A stretch of DNA of 64,000 nucleotides, from the NCBI GenBank assembly GCA_036365515.1, contig CM070876.1:100750310-100814309 (forward strand), read 5' to 3'. A model generated the notes under the pieces. The model ran no database searches. It worked only from the letters and a program-made list of their open reading frames with translations, and was not told the origin of the DNA. A program made the position numbers and the translations under genes. The DNA comes from Torymus aiolomorphi (taxonomy: Eukaryota > Arthropoda > Insecta > Hymenoptera > Torymidae). This document shows positions 22,727-33,467 of this stretch, piece after piece; position 1 is the stretch's first letter, and every line of letters starts with the position of its first letter.

Positions 22727-25082
22727 TTTTTTTTTTTTTTTTCCGAGGTACTAGGTGAATCTTCCGGGGCGCCCGACCTTGCTTTGGAGGTGGAGTAAGA
22801 AGGGAGGCCCACTAAGGCCATCACGGAGTAGCGGGCTCCGCGGTGTGATGGATTTCTACCCCCTAAACACGCAAAACCTATCCCTACGGCAGCCTCGACC
22901 CGGAACCGCTTTCGCATTACTTCAGATCGGGCTGTAGCCCTATCGCCCCCGGGAGCGTCATCCGTCCTTCCTACGTTCTTTCTTTCTACGATGCCCTATC
23001 TAATCTATTAAGCATCCGTCTCGTTTTTCCACGCGCAGTACACCTTCGATGAAAGTATTTATCGCGTCCCATCGGTCTTTCCCTGAAAGGATGCATTCGA
23101 TCACCACCTCGGGCGAGAGTCGCCCTACCATCACCTCCAATCGTTGTCTTTCCGCGGCCGACCTATTACATGCGAAAAAGGTGTGTTCCGAGTCATCCTT
23201 CTGGTGCCCGCAGTATTTACATTTCGGCGTATCTATTTTACCTAATTTAAATAGGTAATATCGAAAGTATCCGTGTCCTGTTAGGAACTGCGTAAGATAA
23301 AAGTTAACGTCTCCGTACTTCGAGTTTTTAACGTCCAGCGTTGCTTCCAACACCAGTGGTCGCACTCCGTGATATCGTTCCCTTGATCGTCCCACCGCCG
23401 CGGTAATCGATCGTATCGCGCCTATCGTCGAAAAACCCCCTGATTGTTGTATCGCGATCTGGATTCTGCTCCTTAGTAGCACCTTCATACCCTTGCCGAT
23501 CGTGTCTAATAGGCTAAGCGGACGATGCGCGGACGGGGATGTCATGTCTCCCTTCCCCTTGCTGATAAGGACAAGCTTCGCCCTTTTCCAACGACTGCTG
23601 AAAACACCTTCCCTGAGGCATATGTTGTAGGTTTCCAGTAAGGTTTCCGGGCATCGTGAGGCGATGGCCTTTAAAACCTCCACTGGAATCCCATTGGGGC
23701 CTGGCGCTTTGCCGCTCTTAAGAGATCTAATCGCTACCTGTAGCTCAGGCTTGGTAAACGAGAGTATATCCTCCTGTCACAAGTCCTCATACAGAGTCTC
23801 TTTCCTCGGCGGATCCTCAGGGAAAAGCCCGTCAACTATCTCACTTATCAACCGTGCTTCCTTTATCTACGGTGGCTTCGTTGCCCCTATTCTACGAGTT
23901 ACGATTTTGTAGCCTAGTCCCCACGGGTCGGAGTTAACTTCGACGCACACCTCTTTCCAGCATCGTCGCTTACTGGACTTAATCGCGAGCCTTAGCCTTT
24001 TCTGTGCCTGTTTAAATTCAGCGTTAAAAACGGTGGCCCCGCGTCGTTCCCGTGCGCGCTGTTCCCGTCTACGATGCCTCAAGCATACCCTACGTAACTC
24101 CGCGATCTGCTCCGTCCACCAGTACACTGGTTGGCGGCGGTTTCTATTTCTGCTTCGCGGCATAGAGGCATCGCATGCTCTTACTATAGCTGACGTTGGT
24201 CTGGTCACCTGGGCTTCCGCACGCTCCCGGCCTGATAAATCATTTTCGTCGGACCTTTGCGGTAAACTTAGCACTTCTACTATCCGATCCACGTTTAATC
24301 GATGGGCGTTCCACCGCGGTAATGTTCTGCTCGCTTGGAGTACACCTACCCTATCTAAAACTGTAAAGGTGATGTACTGGTGATCACTGCCTGACTCTTC
24401 CTCCAAGATCTGCCAGTTACTAATCCTCGGTACTAGTTGCTCAGATGCCAAAGTGACGTCTGGTATGGATTCGCCGATCCCGGGGCATCGATAAGTAGTG
24501 TCCGTGGCCTCGTTCGCAACCTCCAATCCTTATCTAGTGGCCATCTCGAGTAAATCCCTGCCCCTACTGTTCGTCTCTGGCATACCCTATTCTATCACCC
24601 TTGCGTTAAAATCTCCTGCAACCAGTAGGAGGCCAGAGATATTCCGCAATACGTCTTCCATGCGTTCAACCTACCTAAGAAATTCGTTTCTTCGTAAGTT
24701 GGGGGATATATACACGCTCACGTAGGTAACACCCCGACGCGCGCCCATACTGAACCCTCCCCCTTGCCTCGTCCGGTAATCTTTGACCTATATCTATCTG
24801 CTATCCAGACCGCCGCTGTGTTGGTCTCGTCCGCGAACCACCTGGTCGTATTGCAGGCCCGATGCCTATACTGTTCGCTAACCAATGACACGTCTGCGAG
24901 CCCCTGGCTCACTCGATTAGTGAGCAGGTCGTCAGCGAGTACGGCGCCGTTCGTGTTTATTTGTAGAACCGTCGTCATTTTTTAGGCCGCTTTAACCTTT
25001 CGAGCTTGTCCCTGAAAGCGACGCATGTCCCCGTGCCCGGGAAATGCGCTAGCTCAGTAGCCGCAACCCCATGATGACTCCC
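22727..25082 (-). pseudogene. R1-like non-LTR retrotransposon, internally deleted, with target duplications
   Basis: GC-rich minus-strand element. From the 5' end: APE-type endonuclease text (LQINTNGAVLADDLL, TAAVWIADR, VYISPN, GDFNARV, GSDHQYITF), then RT start (VLKAIASRCPETLLETYN, LVLISKGKGD, HRPLSLLDTIGKGM). It then jumps near 23340 to the C-terminal tail with a CCHC-like zinc motif (CKYCGHQKDDSEHTFFAC). The RT catalytic core is absent. A 3' UTR and an A17-type tail (T run 22727-22743) follow. Target duplication CTGCAACT lies at 22719-22726 and 25083-25090. Domain order and sequence flavour fit the R1/I group. ORF1 is missing. Confidence 0.82.
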
Positions 25083-25230
25083 CTGCAACTTAATATGATT
25101 CTACATATAGTTATTTTATTAATATTAAATTAAATGATTGTATATTCACATTAATTTATATTAATTATCGCTCGCAATTTCGCATTTAAATATTTTATCT
25201 AATTGAAGAAAACGTAGAAAAAATTTTTGA

Positions 25231-25300
25231 CCTAAGGTGGGATCGAACTCGGGATCCTCGGATTACAAGGCTAACGCTCTAACCGCTACGCTACGCAACA
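25231..25300 (-). tRNA. tRNA-Thr(TGT)-like sequence, probably pseudogene or SINE head
   Basis: Minus strand has an A-box TAGCGTAGCGG, an anticodon loop CTTGTAA and a B-box-like GAGTTCGATCC, at tRNA-like spacing. Acceptor and T-stem do not pair well (CCGAG against CCACC), so a working tRNA is unlikely. It lies in AT-rich word-array DNA just beyond the R1-like LINE. Confidence 0.4.
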
Positions 25301-25309
25301 CTTGTATTA

Positions 25310-26119
25310 TGCAAAATTTCAATTTTAACTAAGTATAGAGTTACATGTAAAATGTAAAATATCACGTACATCAATCTAATAATTAATTATATTCTTATAA
25401 TTAATATACATTCTTAATTACATTTTAATTAATGATTTATAAACTAAATAATATGTGTGTAACTCATCATTTGTAACTAACGATTTATTTGTAACTATGA
25501 AATATTTAGTAAACTTTAATATAAAGGCCGTGTGAAGTACCGACATGATCTCTACCTTACCGGCAACAAAATTTTACTTTTGTTATCGTATTTAAACAAC
25601 AATTCTAGAAAAAAGCGTCTTCTACAAAAAATCGTTTTTTCACGCCCTCTGGAAAGCCATTACGTACACCCTATTAAATTGTCAGATGATTCCATCGATT
25701 AAATTTTTCCAAAATCAATTTTGAAATGTTTGAGGTCTTGTTCTAATTAATTACTAATTTCAAAAGCGTTTTTGGAAACATCTTGTGGATATAATCATTT
25801 GGAAATTGAATGAGATGTACTTAATTATATTTTGAGGGGCGTGAAAGAACGTTTTTTCCTAAAACTATTGTTTAGATCAGATAAAAAAACTAAAATGTAG
25901 GTGTCGATAAGATAGGAGTCTACGCTTTAGTTGAAGATGGCCTTGATAGACTCAACTAATTACTTCATTAAATTCGTACTATTGATGATAAAGCATTTAT
26001 TTGATTTAAATTTATATTTCTTAGAACCAGTAATTATTTTATTATTTTTAATATTTTATATTCTTAGATATATAAATATTGTATTTAACTAAATAAATAC
26101 TCCATGATTCAATGAAAGT
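25310..26119. other. AT-rich body of the word-array element with a weak foldback
   Basis: ACTAAATA-type words occur near 25440-25520 and 25960-26100. Between 25529 and 25925 an inverted pair (AAAAAACGTTCTTTCACGCC-like blocks, CTACCTTACCGGCAAC with its diverged complement) suggests an old foldback. No gene was seen. Confidence 0.4.
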
Positions 26120-26505
26120 TTAAGGGGGTGCCATAGCCGTATCATTACCGACTGAGCAATTTGCACAGTTTCAAGCTTATAAAAAATAAAATACGTAAAA
26201 TCACAAAAAATCAAGAGAACACGTCGCTGTGGTTTTGAACCTTCTATCACCCAATAAAAGTTTGAAGCCGAAATATTAAGTGGTTTTTGCAAAAACTTTG
26301 AACAAAACAAAATTCGGTTTCGTTCAAAGTTTTTGCAAAAACGACTTCATATTTCGACTCCAAACTTTTACTGGGTGATAGAAGGTTCAAAACCACAGCG
26401 ACGTGTTCTCTTGATTTTTTGTGATTTTACGTATTTTATTTTTAATAAGCTTGAAACTGTGTCAAATGCTCGGTCGGTAATGGTAGGACTATGCCACCCC
26501 GTTAA
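26120..26505. mobile_element. TTAA-flanked foldback, family C (GGGGGTGCCATAG ends)
   Basis: TTAA at 26120-26123 and 26502-26505 bracket GGGGGTGCCATAG and its complement CTATGCCACCCC (one extra G). The 386 bp are a near-perfect palindrome centred near 26315. Noncoding. Confidence 0.85.
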
Positions 26506-26659
26506 TGAAATAAGTAGTCAATTTAAGTATTTAATTATTTCAAATTAACAGTTCGTTTATATGCGATTAATTACGCAGTATAATATACTAAATAGATTAG
26601 TTTGTACCAATTAATGTGAAAATACATCTAATTTTAATTCATAGTAATTGAAAGTCGAG

Positions 26660-27446
<787 letters not shown>

Positions 27447-27508
<62 letters not shown>

Positions 27509-28097
27509 CGGAAACCGGTACTTTTGAGGATCTATAGTTTTTTTCTCCAGAGTTCGTATATGCTTGACTAAAGAAATAACTCCCTCTCTGCATTGAAGGT
27601 ATTAATATAAATCCTCAAAAGTACCGTTTCATACCGAAGGAATTTTGAGGATGTCCTCAAAAGTCCGAAAAATCCTCAAAGTATCGAATCCGTGCTGACA
27701 TAGATCCTCAAAAGCTGCATTTGATATATTTATATATATTTATATTTATCTGGAACGCTAGTATCGGGGACGGATCCATACACGTAACGCATGCTTCTGG
27801 GATTTTCGCATTTATCTGGGACGCTCCAGAAAACTTTTATCCGTAACGCAAGCTTCCAGGCTCACTAAAGCTAACTGTCACACAATATGAATTTGATTTC
27901 TTTAGTAGTTTTTCCGTAATGTTCTTCCACAAAAGCGGGCGCCGCAGGCCCCCTGCGAAAGTCAATAACCTGAGGGTCATTATTTTTTTAGTCAAGCTCA
28001 TTCTACAATGTTTATAATGTTTTCTCAATATATGGCACAGCTTCCATTGTAGGTAGACCCTAAGAAAATCACCGAAAATCCCGGAAGATTGCCTTCT

Positions 28098-28175
<78 letters not shown>

Positions 28176-28189
28176 TTAAGGAAATGAAA
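27447..28189. repeat. (TA)n tracts and diverged simple words
   Basis: (TA)n at about 27448-27506 and 28100-28171. Between them are scattered words CCTCAAAAGTACCG and CTGGGACGCTCC. No gene was recognised. Confidence 0.6.
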
Positions 28190-28865
28190 GGAAAAAATGA
28201 ACAGTTAATCATATAATTGACTGCTTTATTTATAAAAAAACTTTTTACTCTAAAATATATATTTTGGAAGTGCCATGACTGTATTTTCAAATATGTTGTC
28301 ATACTTACTAAATATTTATTTGTTTTGAACAAACATTTTATTAAACCAACAAGATATTTAGCAACTGCAACTAGGAGATTTTGCAATCTGAACGACAGTG
28401 ATTCGTTAATTTTCTTCTCCGGTCAATCAAACGTTTCCTTGATTTGACTAAATATTTCTTAGGTTATAATAACTATTAATTAGATTTAACTAGATGTTTA
28501 GTTAAACAAGCACTATGACAATATAAAAATATGTAGTTAATTTGACTACATGTTTCTTGGTTTCAAATAAATCTTTTGTTAAAAGGAGTAACTACGTAGT
28601 TCTATCTACAAAACTATTTCCTTACCCCAACCAAAATTTAGTCGAAAAATTTCTCTTACGCTTATTAATTGAATCAACCGTACTATGTTTGAAGTAAGTA
28701 AATGTTAAATTAAATTTACTAATTATTATTTTAACTAAATAATTTAGTTGATTTTACTATTTATGTAGTTGTTTCGGAGAAATATTTAGTTGATTTAACT
28801 AAAAATGACTTTACTAAATATTTTACTAAATATTTAGTTGAAATAACTAATCTTTTCTTTCAGTA

Positions 28866-30130
28866 TGTATAGATGAAACTTTGAATATATTCAACTCTTA
28901 TGACGAAAACGTACAGTTTAGAGTTGAACGACCGCAGAACAACAACATTAGCTTTTTAGATGTACAAATTATTGTGGATAAAAGTAGATTTATATAAACA
29001 AACTGGTATAGAAAACAAACTTTTTCAAGAAGGTATAACTTAAACTTTAATTCTCATCATCCGCTAAGTAATAAAGTTGCTATTATTTATGATCTTGTTG
29101 ATCGCGCGGTTAATTCATCCCACAAATCTCTTGACAAACAAAATATCACGTTTATATAAAAGAAATATTAGCACAAAACAATTATCCACAGCAATTTATT
29201 GAATTACATATAAATATGAGGTTAAAAATGATCAGGTTTGACAGTAAGGTATCGCAGAAAAATAAATTAGATAATAGTAAATTAGAAAAAACATATATAT
29301 GTGTGCCACTTGTAAAAAAAATTGATTATTTCACAAAAAACTGTTTTAAAAAAATTAACACTAATGTCGTTTATAATATGATCGACAAAATGAGTAATAT
29401 TATATAGTGTTAGGTAAGGATAAGAATATTAAATTAAATAGTAATAACGTTGTATATAAAATAAATTGCGCTGATGGTAACGCTTCGTATGTGGAACAGA
29501 CGAGTAGACGATTAGTGATTAAAAGAACACAAATAGAAATATAGTGAGGGAGATAAAAATTCATCATTGTTCATACACAAAAAAGAAAACAATCATACAA
29601 TAGATTTCAATAGTGTTAAAATATTAGATACGGAACAGAACATACAAAAAAGATTATTCTCTGAAGCATTTCACATACATAGCCAAAAAAGATTTATGAA
29701 CAAACAATTTCAAATAGCCATATTACCAAAAGAATACAGGGTTTTGATTAACTAATGCTTATTTTTATCTTCCTAACTGATATAATGACCGAGAATATAT
29801 ATACGCACACACTGTGTATGTTCGTTAATATACCTAATCACACGTACAACACGAATTTACACACACACTATGAACAGTCACACTATAAAATCCAAAATTC
29901 ATACTGTATAAGGTCATTGACGAGCGGATTGTCTCCCGCTAACATACACTTGACTTCGTATTAATTGTAAGTCTCTACTGTTGGTTTGTATTACAAAAAT
30001 GTGTTTGTCAACGTGATTAAAACTGTTTGTATTATTATTTGTTGTATTATATGATTCCTGAAGAGGGACATATAGAAAATAAATGTCTGAAACGTCGATA
30101 TATTAATTAAAAAAACGGTGTTTTATTCTA
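28866..30130 (+). pseudogene. Penelope-like element A, part 3: RT thumb, GIY-YIG and 3' terminal repeat
   Basis: Continues PLE A after the 13.2 kb insert: CIDETLNIFNSYDENVQF, NNNISFLDVQII, FNSHHPLSNKVAI, then linker text near 29215-29405, VVYKINCADGNASYV (GIY-YIG core; Gly of YVGQT replaced by Glu) and FNSVKILDTEQN. Many stops and frame changes. The 3' part has a hammerhead motif at 30058. The Penelope 3' region ends near 30130. Confidence 0.82.
30058..30096 (+). ncRNA. Hammerhead ribozyme motif with intact core (PLE A)
   Basis: Reads CTGAAGA, then stem II GGGACAT...ATGTCT, then GAAACGTC. All of CUGANGA, GAAA and GUC are present and stem II pairs. Stem III can only be the palindromic ACGU, so as in other Penelope hammerheads it would work best as a dimer. 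Confidence 0.7.
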
Positions 30131-30353
30131 CAAAAATTTCACCACCACTATAAGAAACACCGCGATTGGTAGTAATAGGGCCATCAACTTCTTAAAAATA
30201 TCAATTTAAAAAGAATTATATGCCAAACAATAAGTGTAATAAGTGATTCAAATTTGCATCGATAAATAAAATATTTTTTTTACAAATTAATTAAAGAACT
30301 ATAAACGATATTTTCATTAATAACAAATGACATACTATAAGGTAATTTAAATA

Positions 30354-30900
30354 TTAACCTTTTAGCTGCGGGGGTAGTCGATATATGGACCACTCTAGAG
30401 ACAAAGAATATTTGAAGTTTTTAGATCAAATTTGATGTTCTGAGTACATAACAAGTAGTTTTAAAATTTCTCAAAACATTCTTGACCTTGAAATACTGAT
30501 TTTCAAGGTCAGGATTATCAACAGGATTTTTTTTATTATTTTTTACGTATTCAGCACATCAAATTACTTACGAAAACCGTCTAAAAACTTGACTTATAGT
30601 AGGAATGAAATTTGACCTTCAAATGGTGATTTTCAAGGTCAAGGGTGTCTGCGAGAATTTTGTTACTATTTTTTTCATATTCAACGCGTGAAATTACATA
30701 GAAATACAATCTCAAATCTTCATAACAAAAGAGACAAATTTTTTTACATTGTACTTTACGTTGCCTGCGGGGCTGGTCGATATATGGACCAGCAGTCAGG
30801 TCAGCGACTCTATCTGAGATATCCAGTGATATTATCTATACATTTTACATATTCTGAGAGGTCAATTTGTACTGAAATTTCCCCGCAGCCTAAAGGTTAA
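30354..30900. mobile_element. TTAA-flanked element, family D (CCTTTTAGCTGCGGGG ends)
   Basis: TTAA at 30354-30357 and 30897-30900 bracket CCTTTTAGCTGCGGGG and its near complement CCCCGCAGCCTAAAGG. GGTCGATATATGGACCA-type words occur at both 30375 and 30777 as direct repeats. TTTTCAAGGTCA words occur inside. No gene. Confidence 0.75.
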
Positions 30901-31513
30901 GAAAAGCAAATTTAGGTAATTTAAAGACCATTCAATAAAAATTTATTATGTTATTACTGGCTTAACATACTAAAAAATCAGAAAAACGAAAAATTCAAAA
31001 TCGTTTTTTAATTATAAATCAAAAGAAAATCAATAAAATTGAAAATTAGGATATGTACTTCGATATATCCTCTAAAACGAAGAGAATAAGCTTTGTCCGA
31101 TGAAACTTGGTCGAATGATTCAAAATTTATCTCCCTTACACACACATACACACACACATATAAACACGCACATACACGCACATACACACACAAAAACGCA
31201 AACATTCACAAACACACACGCACACACACACATCTTTTGATAACATTGGCACTGAAAAATCAGTTAAAATATGCTTATCTACTCATAATGAAAAAAAATT
31301 ATATGAATCTAACTTTCAAACGTTTATTTGAAAAAACGCATTTATCAAGCCCTCCATATATGCAAGTAATATACTTAGAAATGTTTTTGGAATGGTTCTA
31401 TTAGTATTTTCATAAGATATACTTGTTATAAAATTAGATAAAATGATAAAAATGCCAATTCCTACTTATCGACAATACCGTTTTTATTTAATTACAGAAT
31501 TTTTAAATATATT
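30901..31513. repeat. AT-rich spacer, (CA)-rich tract and a dispersed-repeat copy
   Basis: 31115-31235 is rich in ACACACA. From 31300 to 31513 the sequence (AACGTTTATTTG, GCCCTCCATATATG, CCTACTTATCGACAAT) is a diverged copy of the repeat at 58440-58760. The copia element landed in it; the rest follows at 36776. Confidence 0.6.
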
Positions 31514-31844
31514 TGTTGAGGTTGGATAAATAATAGTGTTGAGGTTTGTGGTAAATTAAGAAACCATTATTTAATAGAGAGAGATAAATATAGAGTTTAT
31601 TGAGGTGGCAAAAAATGCTAGTCGGCACGTCCGACATACATCGCAGTTGAACAGCGAGAGAGTAAGAAACATTCTAAGTGCGCTACACTGCTCTCGCGTC
31701 TCACGCAACTCTCATACAGACATACTGGAGTGGGGAGACACTCATGTGTGTGTTTCGTCCGCCGTCGCTTGGCAGACGCGCATACCATTGTACCTATCCT
31801 CGCGTACAGCGCGCTGCATGTTGAAACATTCACATATTCCAACA
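31514..31844 (-). repeat. Copia 3' LTR
   Basis: 331 bp, starts TGTTGAGG and ends TCCAACA as written on the plus strand. Matches the other LTR with about 3% difference. Confidence 0.92.
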
Positions 31845-31942
31845 CGCCTCCTTCAATTTTCAACATTATAATTAAATGTTCATTCTTTCATTCATTCATA
31901 CAGTAATTTTAAGTATCACATCGTTAATAGATTTATTTTATT

Positions 31943-33467
31943 TCAAATCACTCTCAATGCTTTTCTATTTTTCAAAAACTTCGTCTTATCTAAACTCTTT
32001 GTTAACATATCAGCTAGATTAAATTCTGAGTCTATTTTTACAACATCAATTATTCCATTTTCGTAGTTTTCATTAACGTAGTGATACTGCACTTCAATGT
32101 GCTTTGAGTTTTTTGTAAAATTACCAAATTTTGCGATTGCAATTGCGCCTGAGTTATCTTCATACATTTTAATTGGTTTATCAAATTTTACGTTAAATGA
32201 TACGCATAATAAATTTTTAATGAACAAGATTTCTGTCACTGCTTCGGACATAGCAGTATATTCTGCAAAAGTAGAACATTTTGTTACTGTACTTTGTTTA
32301 TGCGTTTTCCAAAAAATTAAATTTCCATATAATTTAATTACAAAACCTGTTGTAGATTTTCTATCTACATTATCTCCTGCATAGTCAGAATCTACCATAC
32401 AATCTAATACTTCGCTGTTAACATTATTATAGTACGTTAGCTTTAAATCTTTAGTCTTAAATAAGTATTTCAAAATTCTCAATGCATATTTGTGTCTTTG
32501 GTCATAAGAACTTTGGTAACGACTTAAATAATTAACGCTATATGTTATATCTGGCCTTGTGCCTGTACTGATATATAATGATTCGCCGATTAAATTTCTG
32601 TATTTTATTCTTTCATCTATTTCATTTGCTTGTTCTAATTTTAGATTAATCTCCATTGGAGTATCGTATAATTTTGCATTTTCAAGGTTGTATTTTATAG
32701 CCAAAGATTCGATATATTTCGTTTGACTTAAAGTCATTTTACTTCTGTCTTCACTATATTCAATATCGATGCCAATATATTGGTTAATTTTGCCCAAATC
32801 TTTCATTATAAATCTTTCCATTAAACTTGCTTTTACTTTGCTTATTTTATTTTTGTCTTTGTAACAAATCAAGAGATCATCTACAAAAACTAGTATATAT
32901 ATATATTGAATCTTTGCTTGTATTATTTAAATATAGACAGTAATCATAGTTACTTCTTAGAAAATTTAATTTTTCGACATATTCGCTGAAACAATCATAC
33001 CATGCTCTAGGACTTTCTCTGAGACCATACAGAGCCTTTTGCAATTTGCAAACTTTATTGTCTCCAGTTTCATAACCTTTTGGTTCATTAATGTACACTT
33101 CTAATTTTACATTGCCATTTAAAAATGCCGTTTTAACATCCATTTGTTCTATAAACAAATTATTTTTACAACTGTAAGACAATAAAATTTGCAACGTTTG
33201 CATTTTACCTACAGGTGAATAAACATTTTCAACATATTCTTTTTGTTGGAATCCTCTTACAACTAATCTCGCTTTATAAGAATCGTTATTTTTCTTTTTA
33301 TAAACCCATTTAACATCAATGACCTTTTTATCTTTTGGCCTTTCGACAATTTGCCATGTGTGATTTTTCTTTAAACTGTTTATTTCGGAATCCATTGCTA
33401 TTTGCCATTGTTTATATTCGCTGGAGTTTATCGCCTCCTCGAATGTATTTGGTACATTTTGCATCAA
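31943..33467 (-). pseudogene. Copia reverse transcriptase/RNase H, frameshifted
   Basis: Two open stretches. 32877-33467 carries TWQIVERPKDKK, VDVKWVYKKK-type text, QMDVKTAFLNGNV and KALYGLRESPRAWYD. 31943-32872 begins ICYKDKNK and includes SLIGESLYISTGTRPDI-like text, the RNase H part CMVDSDYAGD, and ends near the 3' LTR. The catalytic FVDDLL falls on the junction near 32875, where a change in a TA-dinucleotide run (32880-32910) shifts the frame. Thus the polyprotein has two shifts in all and is probably inactive unless these are sequencing errors in short repeats. Confidence 0.85.
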
